Below are positions 7,626 to 15,807 of a stretch of DNA of 34,616 nt, piece after piece. Made by a program: the position numbers and the translations under genes. The DNA comes from Bacteroidota bacterium (lineage in GTDB: Bacteria; Bacteroidota; Bacteroidia; Flavobacteriales; Flavobacteriaceae): the NCBI GenBank assembly GCA_023434025.1, contig JAEYTL010000050.1:1-34616 (forward strand), read 5' to 3'. Each line of letters starts with the position of its first letter. Position 1 is the first letter of the stretch. The notes beneath the pieces were generated by a model that saw only the letters and a list, made by a program, of their open reading frames with translations, did no database searches and was not told the origin of the DNA.

Positions 7626-9302
7626 ATGCAAAAAGCTTCAAAATCCATACCTCCTTTAAAACGGTTTATCAACCTCCTGAAACTGGATAAAAAAGACATT
7701 TACCAGGTTTTCTTTTATGCCATTTTTTCCGGAATAGTAAGCCTTTCCCTGCCATTGGGTGTACAGGCAATCATTAACCTGATCCAGGGCGGACGGGTGA
7801 GCCTTTCATGGATCATTCTCGTTATTGTGGTTATTCTGGGCGTGGTGTTCAATGGTATTTTAAGGCTGATGCAGCTACGGATTACCGAAAGCATTCAGCA
7901 GAAAATTTTCATCCGCTCTTCTTTTGAATTTTCTTTTCGCTTCCCGAAGATACGCTATACGGAATTTAACAACAATTATCCGCCGGAACTGGCCAACCGC
8001 TTTTTTGACACCATCACGGTTCAGAAAAGCGTAGCCAAATTAATCCTGGATTATTCGGAATCATTGCTACAGATCGTCTTTGGCCTGCTGTTGCTTTCCA
8101 TTTATCATCCGCTCTTTATCTTATTTGGCTTACTGCTCTTTATTGTACTTTTCCTTATTTTCAGGATTTCATTTGAAACCGGATTAAAAACCAGCCTCGC
8201 CGAATCTAAGTACAAATACAAAGTAGCCCACTGGATTCAGGAAATTGCCCGGAATTATTTTGGCTTTAAAAGCAAAATCGAATCTGAATTTGCGTTGAAG
8301 AAAAACGATAAACTGGTGGCTGAGTACCTCAAATCCAGAGAAAGCCACTTTGCCGTGATCAAACGGCAGTTTATCCAGCTGATCGGGTTTAAAGCCCTTA
8401 TTTCGGCCGGACTGTTGCTCATTGGCGGTTTTCTCGTGATCAACCAGCAGCTGAACATCGGGCAGTTTGTTGCCGCAGAAATCATTATCCTGCTCGTTAT
8501 TAATTCTGTTGAAAAAATCATCGTCGGCTTAGAAACCTTCTATGATGTGTTAACCTCTATTGAAAAAATCGGTCAGGTAGTGGACATGGAAATGGAAGAA
8601 GCCGAAACGGAAGAAAGCAATTACTGCTACCAGAAAATTCATTTTGAAATTGATGAGCTGAGCTATGCGTTTCCCGATTCAACTAAAAAAATACTGAATG
8701 CGGTTTCATTACACATCAAACAAGGCGAAAAGATTTACCTTGACGGTAAAAACGGCTCCGGCAAAACCACACTGCTCCGCATTCTGGCCGGATTGATCCA
8801 CACAAATTCGAGCTCGATTTATATTAATGACGAGCATTATAAAAAAATAAACATTGACCAGTACCGCTCCCAGATCGGAATAATCACCGAAGGCCAGTCA
8901 CTTTTTGAAGGCACCATTGCCGAAAACATTGCCTTTAACAACCCGGCGGTTAACAGCGAACGGTTAAAATGGGTACTGGAAAAATTAAAACTGACCGATA
9001 CCGTTAAAAAAATGCCGAAAGGGCTGGATGAAAAAATCCTGACAGAAGGCAAGCAGCTGACTTCCTCGCTGGCTCAGAAAATCCTTTTGGCCAGAGCAAT
9101 TGTGAGCAACCCGCTCGTTCTGTTTCTTGAAAACCCTTTTGACAAAATGGATTATGACCAGGCGAAGGAAATCATAGATTTCATTTTGTCTCCGGAGAAC
9201 CACTGGACCGTTATTGTAACGTCCAAAAACGAGTACTGGAAGCAAAAATGCGACCGGATCATAACATTAGAGAAAGGAAAACTAATTTCAGACACGCAAT
9301 AA
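7626..9302 (+). CDS. ABC transporter, fused membrane and ATP-binding domains, degenerate ATPase
   Basis: The 558-residue protein has an ABC exporter-type membrane domain (about 20-310, with hydrophobic segments near 28-50, 60-80, 145-180 and 258-300) followed by a nucleotide-binding domain from about 335. Walker A is intact (LDGKNGSGKTT, Lys380). The other motifs are altered: the Q-loop Gln is Glu422, the LSGGQ signature reads LTSSL at 478-482, the Walker B Asp is Glu502, the catalytic Glu is Asn503, and the switch His is Ser533. It may bind ATP but probably hydrolyses it poorly. The HlyD adaptor gene begins two bases after its stop and TolC follows, so it should form the inner-membrane part of a type I-like export system. 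No peptidase domain is present. The substrate is unknown. The alternative is a structural or regulatory rather than ATP-driven role. Confidence 0.9.
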   Translation: MQKASKSIPPLKRFINLLKLDKKDIYQVFFYAIFSGIVSLSLPLGVQAIINLIQGGRVSLSWIILVIVVILGVVFNGILRLMQLRITESIQQKIFIRSSFEFSFRFPKIRYTEFNNNYPPELANRFFDTITVQKSVAKLILDYSESLLQIVFGLLLLSIYHPLFILFGLLLFIVLFLIFRISFETGLKTSLAESKYKYKVAHWIQEIARNYFGFKSKIESEFALKKNDKLVAEYLKSRESHFAVIKRQFIQLIGFKALISAGLLLIGGFLVINQQLNIGQFVAAEIIILLVINSVEKIIVGLETFYDVLTSIEKIGQVVDMEMEEAETEESNYCYQKIHFEIDELSYAFPDSTKKILNAVSLHIKQGEKIYLDGKNGSGKTTLLRILAGLIHTNSSSIYINDEHYKKINIDQYRSQIGIITEGQSLFEGTIAENIAFNNPAVNSERLKWVLEKLKLTDTVKKMPKGLDEKILTEGKQLTSSLAQKILLARAIVSNPLVLFLENPFDKMDYDQAKEIIDFILSPENHWTVIVTSKNEYWKQKCDRIITLEKGKLISDTQ

Positions 9303-9304
9303 TT

Positions 9305-10651
9305 ATGTTGAATATAGCCCGGAATAATATCAATGACAAAGTAAACCTCACCCGCTTTAAAACCATTCAAAAGCTGGGTGAAAGAAGGTATTTTAAAACA
9401 TTCAACCGCCTGTTGATGTGGTTTTTCATAGGCAGCTTTCTGTTTGTCCTGCTGCCCTGGACACAAAACATTCAGGGCTCCGGCTTTGTCACGACCGTTT
9501 CGCCGGAACAGCGTCCGCAGACAATCCATACCGCCATTGCCGGAAGGATTGAAAAATGGTATGTTTCAGAAGGCCAGTATGTAAACAAAGGCGACACTAT
9601 TCTGTATATTTCTGAGGTGAAGGAAGATTACTTTGACCCGAATTTAGTGAACAACACCGAAAGCCAGATGCGGGCAAAAATGCTATCGGAAGAATCATAC
9701 GAAGGCAAAGCCAATTCGCTTTCGGCACAAATTGCCGCCATTGAACGCGAACGGGTTTTAAAACTGGAACAGGCCCGGAATAAAATAGAACAGTCATTGC
9801 TTAAGGTAAAAAGCGACAGCATGGACCTCGAGGCGGTAAAGACCCAGCTGAAAATTGCCCAGACGCAATTTAAGCGTTCACAGGACCTGAATAAAGAAGG
9901 GCTGAAACCCATGACCGATGTAGAAGACAAACGGTTAAAACTACAGGATGCGGAGGCCAAAATCATTACACAGCAAAACAAATTTCTGACCGCTAAAAAC
10001 GAATTAATCAATGCCCGGGTTGAGATAAACCGGATTACGGCAGAATACACCGATAAAATTGCAAAAGCCCAGAGCGATCGCTTTACGGCCCTGAGCAGTC
10101 AGTTTGACACCGAGGCTCAGGTGAACAAACTGCAGAATCAGGTTACCAATTATAAAATGCGGAACGAGCTGTATTACATCAAAGCTCCGCAGGACGGTTA
10201 TGTGAACCGTGCCTTGCAGTCGGGAATCGGGGAAACCATTAAAGAAGGAACGCCGGTGGTCAGCATCATGCCGTCTAAATATGACATTGCCGTAGAAACG
10301 TTTATTGAACCAATCGACATGCCGCTGATCCACAAAGGTGAAAAGGTACGGATCTGGTTTGACGGCTGGCCCACTATTGTTTTCAGCGGCTGGCCTAACT
10401 CATCCTACGGAACTTTTGGCGGAAAAATTGTGGCCGTTGAAAATTTTATCAGCGTTAACGGAAAATACCGTGTGCTGATTGCCCAGGATCCGGAAGACAA
10501 ACCCTGGCCCAAAGAGCTGAACATCGGAGCGGGTGCCCAGACCTTTGCCCTGCTTGAAAACGTTCCGATCTGGTATGAGATCTGGCGAAAATTAAACGGT
10601 TTTCCACCAAATTTCTATACGCCGGCAACCTCCAACGAAACCAAAAAATAA
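9305..10651 (+). CDS. HlyD family membrane fusion protein
   Basis: The 448-residue periplasmic adaptor would link the ABC protein to TolC. It has a single membrane anchor at about 34-52 and a lipoyl-like half motif at about 80-100 (GRIEKWYVSEGQYVNKGDTI). A long helical hairpin rich in Glu, Lys and Gln spans about 125-285, and the second lipoyl half begins IKAPQDGYVNRALQSGIGE. I chose the ATG at 9305, two bases after the ABC stop, rather than an in-frame ATG at 9248. The upstream start would overlap the ABC gene by 55 bases and add a charged stretch before the natural N terminus. The length suits adaptors of toxin, bacteriocin or peptide exporters. Confidence 0.92.
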   Translation: MLNIARNNINDKVNLTRFKTIQKLGERRYFKTFNRLLMWFFIGSFLFVLLPWTQNIQGSGFVTTVSPEQRPQTIHTAIAGRIEKWYVSEGQYVNKGDTILYISEVKEDYFDPNLVNNTESQMRAKMLSEESYEGKANSLSAQIAAIERERVLKLEQARNKIEQSLLKVKSDSMDLEAVKTQLKIAQTQFKRSQDLNKEGLKPMTDVEDKRLKLQDAEAKIITQQNKFLTAKNELINARVEINRITAEYTDKIAKAQSDRFTALSSQFDTEAQVNKLQNQVTNYKMRNELYYIKAPQDGYVNRALQSGIGETIKEGTPVVSIMPSKYDIAVETFIEPIDMPLIHKGEKVRIWFDGWPTIVFSGWPNSSYGTFGGKIVAVENFISVNGKYRVLIAQDPEDKPWPKELNIGAGAQTFALLENVPIWYEIWRKLNGFPPNFYTPATSNETKK

Positions 10652-10656
10652 TTTCC

Positions 10657-12048
10657 ATGAAAAGCCTGTTGCCCATCTTTCTTTTTATCCCGCTTCTTTC
10701 ATGGTCACAGAACCCGCTGGCAGATTCCACCTTAACGCTGGATGCTTACCTGGGCTATGTCAAGCAGTTTCATCCGCTGGTCAAACAAGCCAACCTGGAA
10801 GTAAGCCAGGCACAGGCAGGCCTTATTGCCGCCCGGGGCGGATTTGACCCGAAAATTGAAGTGGATTACGAAAACAAACAATTCAAATCAACGGAATATT
10901 ATGATTTACTGAATGCTACGTTTAAAATTCCGACCTGGTACGGCATCGAGATAAAAGCCGGATTTGACCAAATGGACGGGGTTTATCTGAATCCGCAAAA
11001 CACCACTCCGGCTAACGGCCTGGCCATGGCCGGAATTTCTGTACCCATCGGGCAGGGATTACTCATCAATAACCGGATGGCCGATCTGAAAAAAGCTAAA
11101 ATTTATGCCAGTCTGTCGCTGGCCGAACGGGATCTGGAAGTGGCCAATGTGTTATATGTTGCTTCAAACAGCTATTTCAACTGGTATAAAAACTATAATG
11201 AATATAAGCTTTACGAAACATTTTTAAAGAATTCCGAAGTACGGTTTGACGGAATAAAAAGCTTGATTTCCGCCGGAGACCGTCCTGCCATAGACAGCAT
11301 TGAAGCCGGAATACTGGTTAAGTCGCGAAAATTAAGCCTGGAGCAGGCCCGGTTAAAACTGCTTAAATCAAAATTGGAACTCTCTAATTTTTTATGGTTT
11401 GAGAACAACCTGCCGTTGGAATTACAAGACGGCATTGTTCCGGAAACCGAATTGGAAAAGAAAGTGGAAAACACGTTGAAAACCAACGGGCTTCTGCTGG
11501 CCGGTATTGATTTTGAAAACCATCCGAAAATACGGTCGCTGCAACACAAAGTTTCTATGCTGGAAGTGGAAAAACGCCTTAAAGGCGACTTGTTGAAACC
11601 TACTATTAATTTAAATTACAATTATTTGTCGGAACCGGAATTTGTCCGGGATTTTAATACCGTTAATTATAAATACGGCGTAAACTTTCGTTTTCCATTG
11701 TTTTTAAGAAAGGAAAGAGGAAACTTTAAAATCGCCAAACTGAAATTGCAGGATGCAGAACTGGATCTGCAGTTTGAAAATCAGGTGCTCAGAAATAAGA
11801 TCGATTATCAATTACAGGAAATCAATTCATTAAAAGAGCAGATTGAAATTGCCGACGAGCTGGTCAGCGATTTTAAAACAATGCTGGATGCCGAAGAACG
11901 GATCTTCTTTTTTGGCGAAAGTTCTCTGTTTCTGATCAATTCCAGAGAGAACAGCCTGTTAAGCACAAGCCTGCAACAAATTGACACCCAGTTTAAATTT
12001 TGTGTTTCCAATGCCGATCTGTTTAAACTAATGGCCAATCCGCAGTAA
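10657..12048 (+). CDS. TolC family outer membrane efflux protein
   Basis: The 463-residue protein begins with a signal peptide (MKSLLPIFLFIPLLSWSQ). A TolC-like body follows, with long amphipathic helices containing repeated Ala, Leu, Glu and Lys, and the LTLDAYLGYVKQFHPLVKQA opening that marks the family. It would form the outer-membrane channel of the tripartite exporter with the preceding ABC and HlyD genes. It starts five bases after the HlyD stop, so the four genes form one transcript. A perfect palindrome right after the stop probably ends that transcript. Confidence 0.93.
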   Translation: MKSLLPIFLFIPLLSWSQNPLADSTLTLDAYLGYVKQFHPLVKQANLEVSQAQAGLIAARGGFDPKIEVDYENKQFKSTEYYDLLNATFKIPTWYGIEIKAGFDQMDGVYLNPQNTTPANGLAMAGISVPIGQGLLINNRMADLKKAKIYASLSLAERDLEVANVLYVASNSYFNWYKNYNEYKLYETFLKNSEVRFDGIKSLISAGDRPAIDSIEAGILVKSRKLSLEQARLKLLKSKLELSNFLWFENNLPLELQDGIVPETELEKKVENTLKTNGLLLAGIDFENHPKIRSLQHKVSMLEVEKRLKGDLLKPTINLNYNYLSEPEFVRDFNTVNYKYGVNFRFPLFLRKERGNFKIAKLKLQDAELDLQFENQVLRNKIDYQLQEINSLKEQIEIADELVSDFKTMLDAEERIFFFGESSLFLINSRENSLLSTSLQQIDTQFKFCVSNADLFKLMANPQ

Positions 12049-12058
12049 CAACTGATTA

Positions 12059-12088
12059 AACCCGGCAGGTTTTAAAACCTGCCGGGTT
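12059..12088. terminator. Palindromic bidirectional terminator
   Basis: A perfect 30-base palindrome with CCCGGCAGG and CCTGCCGGG arms lies between the convergent tolC and acetyl-CoA hydrolase genes. There is no long T-run, but the stem is very stable and symmetrical, so it could serve both strands. Confidence 0.8.
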
Positions 12089-12143
12089 CAGATGTAATCA
12101 AGTAAAAAACAGCGTTTGTGGCGAAAATGAATTATGAATACAA

Positions 12144-13430
12144 TTAACAAATCAACTTTTTAATGTCCATCATTTCAAAATAGGCTTTTTCTATCCATTC
12201 ACGGTAATCGGGATGAGCAATTTTGACCATTTCTGCTACCCTTTGCTTCAGTGTTTTTCCGTAAAGGTTGGCGATTCCGTATTCGGTAATGATATACTGC
12301 ACGTGAGACCGGGTAGTTACCACGCCTGCCCCCTGCTTTAAGAATGGCACGATCCGGCTTTCTCCTCTTCTGGTTTGCGACGGAAGTGCAATAATGGCTT
12401 TTCCGCCAACGCTCAACGAGGCTCCCCGCATAAAATCCATCTGTCCGCCAACACCGGAATACATTCTTCCGCCGATGGAATCGGCACAAACCTGTCCGGT
12501 AACATCAACTTCTATGGCAGAATTGATGGCAACCATTTTAGGGTTTTTACGGATCCGGGCCGTGTCGTTTACCGCAGAGGATTCTTTCATTTCGATAAAA
12601 GAATTATCGTCAACAAAATCATACAAACGCCGGGATCCCATTAAAAAAGTGGCTAAAACACGGCCTCTTGTAGTACCTTTGTAATTACAGTTGATCACGT
12701 CATTTTCAATCAGATCAATCACGCCGTCAGAAAACATTTCGGTATGCAGTCCCAGATCTTTATGATGAATCAGCTTACTCAATGCGGCATTGGGTATGGA
12801 GCCGATTCCCATTTGAAGCGTACTCCGGTCTTCGATCAAAGAAGCTACATATTCGCCTATTTTCTCTTCTTCGGGTGTAAAAGCTTCAATGTCGTGTGTG
12901 TATATGGTCTCGTTTACTTCTACCAGGTAATCAATTTCTGACTCGTGCAGGATTCCGTCACCAAAAGTTCTGGGCATCTGCGGATTTACCTGTGCGATGA
13001 CAATTTTTGCATTTTCAATGGCGGCTACCGTTGCTTCAACCGAAACGCCCAATGAACAATACCCGTGCCGGTCCGGTGGCGAAACATGGATAAATACCAC
13101 ATCTAACGGCAATACATTTTTACGGAACAAGTTGGGTAACTCACTTAAAAAAACCGGTGTGTAGGAACCGTTTCCGGCTTTAAGCGTATGCCGCACGTTT
13201 GCTCCGAGAAAAAACGAATTAACGTGAAAACTGGCCGCTAAATCCGGGTTGGCATAAGCCGCTTCGCCTTCGGTGTGAAGATGGCATACTTCTACATTTT
13301 TCAGTTCAGATGCTCTGTTAGCCAGGGCTTTTGTTAAAACGGTCGGGGAAGCAGCAGCGGCCTGAACGTAAACCCTATCGCCGGATTTTACAACTTTTAC
13401 AGCCTGCTCTGCGGTTACATATTTACTCAT
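12144..13430 (-). CDS. Acetyl-CoA hydrolase/CoA-transferase family protein
   Basis: This 428-residue cytoplasmic enzyme belongs to the acetyl-CoA hydrolase / 4-hydroxybutyrate CoA-transferase family, which moves CoA between carboxylates or hydrolyses acyl-CoA. Family features are the N-terminal AVKVVKSGDRVYVQ start, the conserved GIGSIPNAAL loop at about 208-217, HTEMFSDGVIDL with Glu231 as the likely catalytic glutamate, and the C-terminal TEYGIANLYGKTL. Length is normal for the family. It is transcribed alone, convergent with the efflux operon. A TATCTTTG box lies just upstream. Which carboxylates it uses cannot be told from sequence. Confidence 0.92.
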   Translation of the reverse strand: MSKYVTAEQAVKVVKSGDRVYVQAAAASPTVLTKALANRASELKNVEVCHLHTEGEAAYANPDLAASFHVNSFFLGANVRHTLKAGNGSYTPVFLSELPNLFRKNVLPLDVVFIHVSPPDRHGYCSLGVSVEATVAAIENAKIVIAQVNPQMPRTFGDGILHESEIDYLVEVNETIYTHDIEAFTPEEEKIGEYVASLIEDRSTLQMGIGSIPNAALSKLIHHKDLGLHTEMFSDGVIDLIENDVINCNYKGTTRGRVLATFLMGSRRLYDFVDDNSFIEMKESSAVNDTARIRKNPKMVAINSAIEVDVTGQVCADSIGGRMYSGVGGQMDFMRGASLSVGGKAIIALPSQTRRGESRIVPFLKQGAGVVTTRSHVQYIITEYGIANLYGKTLKQRVAEMVKIAHPDYREWIEKAYFEMMDIKKLIC

Positions 13431-13447
13431 AATTCCTAAATTTTATA

Positions 13448-13455
13448 CAAAGATA
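13448..13455 (-). promoter_or_regulatory. Putative -7 box for the CoA-transferase gene
   Basis: The minus strand reads TATCTTTG, fitting TAnnTTTG, 17 bases before the start codon. I found no TTG at the expected upstream distance. Confidence 0.5.
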
Positions 13456-13603
13456 GCGGCAAAAATTGGTTTAAAAACTGACATTTCTCATTGTTTTTGG
13501 GATTTTTAGTCCGGAAAGTTACCATTGCCGTTACACAATGAAGGTCAAAAAACACAGGGCAGCTAACCGGAAATTATCCGATATAAAAAAATAAAAAATT
13601 GTG

Positions 13604-13611
13604 TACCTTTG
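13604..13611 (+). promoter_or_regulatory. Putative -7 box for map
   Basis: TACCTTTG fits TAnnTTTG and ends 19 bases before the map start codon. The -33 half is not clear. Confidence 0.55.
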
Positions 13612-13630
13612 AACCTTTAATTTTTTAACC

Positions 13631-14440
13631 ATGATTATCCCTAAAACCCGAGAAGAGATTGAGTTAATGCGTGAGAGTTCCCTGTTGGTTTCCAAAACGC
13701 TTGGTATGATTGCAAAGGAAATAAAACCCGGCGTCACCACCTTGTATTTAGACAAACTGGCAGAAGAATTCATTCGTGACCATGGCGGTGTTCCCGCTTT
13801 TTTAGGGTTATATGGTTTTCCGAATTCCTTATGCATGAGTCCGAATGCACAGGTGGTTCACGGAATTCCGAATAACAAACCGCTGGAAAGTGGCGATGTG
13901 ATTTCAGTGGATTGCGGTGTGCTGAAAAATGAGTTTTATGGTGATCATGCCTATTCATTTGAAATCGGGGAAGTAGCACCGGAGGTAAAAAAATTACTGA
14001 AAGTAACCAAAGAATCGCTGTATGTCGGGATCCGTCAGTTCAAAGCCGGTAACCGCGTAGAAGATGTGGGCAATGCCATTCAGACCTATTGTGAATCGCA
14101 CGGTTACGGTGTGGTGCGGGAATTGGTAGGGCACGGCTTGGGACGAAAAATGCACGAAGATCCTGAAATGCCGAATTACGGCAAAAAAGGCCGTGGAAAA
14201 TTGCTTGTAGAAGGAATGGTCGTTGCCATTGAACCGATGATTAACATGGGCACCAAAAACATCAAGCAACTGAAAGACGGCTGGACGATTTTAACGGCCG
14301 ACATGAAACCGAGTGCTCATTTTGAACACAATGTGGCGTTGGTTAACGGCAAGCCGGAACTGCTCTCTACGTTTCAGTACGTGTATGATGCTTTAGGTAT
14401 CGTGAGCAACGAAGAAGATGAGTTTAGAAAAATACCATGA
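13631..14440 (+). CDS. map: Type I methionine aminopeptidase
   Basis: The 269-residue cytoplasmic enzyme removes the initiator methionine from new proteins. The five metal ligands of the family are visible: Asp in SVDCGV, Asp in YGDHAYSF, His in VGHGLGRKMHE, Glu in AIEPMI and Glu in HFEHNVAL. The substrate-pocket His lies in VVHGIPNN. Length matches E. coli Map closely. The gene has its own upstream promoter box. Its stop codon is followed within a few bases by the left inverted repeat of the GxxExxY cassette, so the original downstream neighbour was probably the methyltransferase at 14889. Confidence 0.97.
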   Translation: MIIPKTREEIELMRESSLLVSKTLGMIAKEIKPGVTTLYLDKLAEEFIRDHGGVPAFLGLYGFPNSLCMSPNAQVVHGIPNNKPLESGDVISVDCGVLKNEFYGDHAYSFEIGEVAPEVKKLLKVTKESLYVGIRQFKAGNRVEDVGNAIQTYCESHGYGVVRELVGHGLGRKMHEDPEMPNYGKKGRGKLLVEGMVVAIEPMINMGTKNIKQLKDGWTILTADMKPSAHFEHNVALVNGKPELLSTFQYVYDALGIVSNEEDEFRKIP

Positions 14441-14444
14441 ATTT

Positions 14445-14885
14445 AAACACGAATTTCACGAATTTTCACAAATTATGAATGACCTGATATACAAAGAAGA
14501 AGCTTATGAAATAATTGGTTTGTGTATGGAAGTTCACAAACATCTTGGAAAAGGTCATAATGAAAAAGTTTATGGAGATGCCTTAGAATTTGAATTTAAA
14601 TTGAATCAAATTCTTTATGCAAGAGAACAAAAATATGTCATTGAATACAAAGGAATTCTGTTACCAAGTTATTATTTTTCTGATTTTACAATTTATGACA
14701 ATATCATTTTAGAAATAAAGGCAATTCAAATGCTAACCCAAGGTGAAACTAAACAAGTATTAAATTATTTGGCAGCTTCAAAATGTAGTTTAGGTTTATT
14801 GGTTAATTTTGGGGAAGATAGTCTTAAATATAAAAGAATCATTCTTTAAATACTAAATTCGTGCTAATTCGTGAAATTAGTGTTT
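14445..14885. mobile_element. GxxExxY gene cassette bounded by imperfect inverted repeats
   Basis: The left arm at 14445-14474 and the reverse complement of 14856-14885 match at about 26 of 30 positions, sharing AAACAC and AATTTCACGAATT. Each arm is itself built from tandem CACGAATT-like units. Between them is a single AT-rich GxxExxY gene. The cassette sits exactly between the map stop and the methyltransferase start. I could not find a clear target-site duplication and there is no transposase, so mobility is inferred from structure. Confidence 0.6.
14475..14849 (+). CDS. GxxExxY family protein (PD-(D/E)XK-like)
   Basis: The 124-residue protein has the family hallmark GLCMEVHKHLGKGHNEKVYGD, in which GxxExxY reads GHNEKVY. 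A nuclease-like core follows: FSDFTIYDNIILEIKAI places the acidic residue and the E-x-K of a PD-(D/E)XK fold, and later comes QVLNYLAA. The family's function is not established. I chose the ATG at 14475 (MNDLIYKEEAYEI), the common family start, over one at 14418 that overlaps map and reads through the left inverted repeat. Codon use is AT-rich compared with map and the methyltransferase, consistent with separate acquisition. Confidence 0.88.
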   Translation: MNDLIYKEEAYEIIGLCMEVHKHLGKGHNEKVYGDALEFEFKLNQILYAREQKYVIEYKGILLPSYYFSDFTIYDNIILEIKAIQMLTQGETKQVLNYLAASKCSLGLLVNFGEDSLKYKRIIL

Positions 14886-14888
14886 GAA

Positions 14889-15701
14889 ATGAAAAAAACA
14901 TTCAAGTTTATATTAAATACTATTCCCCGCCCGCTTTTAATCCGTCTGAGCTATGTGGCAAGACCGGTATTAGCTTTTTTGCTGAAAGGAAACCGGTTTA
15001 CCGACCCGATTGACGGAAAGAGCTTCCGTATGTTCCTGCCTTACGGCTATGGAAAACAACGCCAGAACGTTTTGTCACCCGGCACCCTGTCACTTGAAAG
15101 ACACCGGTTGCTGTGGCTGTTTCTGAAAGAACAAACCGATTTTTTCCAGCCCGGAACGGCTTCTGATTCTTCAAGAATCAAACTACGAAATACAGATAAC
15201 TTACTGAAAGTGTTGCATTTTGCTCCGGAACAGGCATTTTACAAACGGTTCAGAAATCAAAAGAATTTAGAGTACACTACCACAGATTTGTTTTCGCCGC
15301 TGGCGGATGTAAAAGCAGACATCTGTGATCTTCCCTTTGAAGACAATGCATATGATGTTATTTTATGCAACCACGTTCTGGAACATATTCCGGATGATAC
15401 AAAAGCCATGCAGGAATTATACCGTGTTTTAAAACCGGGCGGCATGGGCATTTTTCAGATTCCGCAGGATTTGTCAAGAGCCGTTACTTTTTCGGACGAT
15501 TCGATCACGGATGAAAAAGAACGGGCTAAAATATTCGGACAGTATGACCATGTAAGGGTTTACGGCAGGGATTATTTTGACAAATTGAGAAGCATTGGCT
15601 TTAAGGTCATTGAAGAGGATTATACGGCCAGGCTATCACCTGACCAAGTGGAAAAATACTGTTTGGCCAAAGGTGAAATTATTCCGGTTTGTTTTAAATA
15701 A
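14889..15701 (+). CDS. Class I SAM-dependent methyltransferase
   Basis: The 270-residue protein contains a Rossmann-type methyltransferase core in the second half. VLHFAPEQAFYKRF is a modified motif I, DICDLPFEDNAYDVILCNHV covers the acidic loop and motif IV region, and LEHIPDDTKAMQELYRVLKPGG is the classical post-motif. The first 30 residues (LNTIPRPLLIRLSYVARPVLAFLLKGNRF) are hydrophobic or basic and may sit at the membrane or bind substrate. I chose the ATG at 14889 instead of the GTG at 14871, which lies inside the right inverted repeat of the cassette. The substrate is unknown. It may have been co-transcribed with map before the cassette inserted. Confidence 0.88.
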   Translation: MKKTFKFILNTIPRPLLIRLSYVARPVLAFLLKGNRFTDPIDGKSFRMFLPYGYGKQRQNVLSPGTLSLERHRLLWLFLKEQTDFFQPGTASDSSRIKLRNTDNLLKVLHFAPEQAFYKRFRNQKNLEYTTTDLFSPLADVKADICDLPFEDNAYDVILCNHVLEHIPDDTKAMQELYRVLKPGGMGIFQIPQDLSRAVTFSDDSITDEKERAKIFGQYDHVRVYGRDYFDKLRSIGFKVIEEDYTARLSPDQVEKYCLAKGEIIPVCFK

Positions 15702-15754
15702 TAAAAAGCTTTTGAACCATGAAAAATTAAGGCTGATGGACGCTTTACAAATAA

Positions 15755-15782
15755 ACAAACCCACGGGAAACCGTGGGTTTGT
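15755..15782. terminator. Terminator hairpin with GAAA tetraloop
   Basis: A perfect 12-bp stem, ACAAACCCACGG with CCGTGGGTTTGT, closes a GAAA loop. It lies between the convergent methyltransferase and M16 peptidase genes and can act on both strands. Confidence 0.88.
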
Positions 15783-15807
15783 CAATTAAATCATGATACT
15801 ATTTGAT

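Noticed and set aside
9248..9304. Earlier start for the HlyD gene
   Set aside because: It would overlap the ABC gene by 55 bases, while the ATG at 9305 sits two bases after the ABC stop and begins a normal adaptor N terminus.
8985..9529. Minus-strand open frames across the ABC-HlyD junction
   Set aside because: They are shadows of two well-supported plus-strand genes and show no domain or start context.
14871..14888. GTG start for the methyltransferase
   Set aside because: These codons lie in the right inverted repeat of the GxxExxY cassette; the ATG at 14889 gives a natural start.
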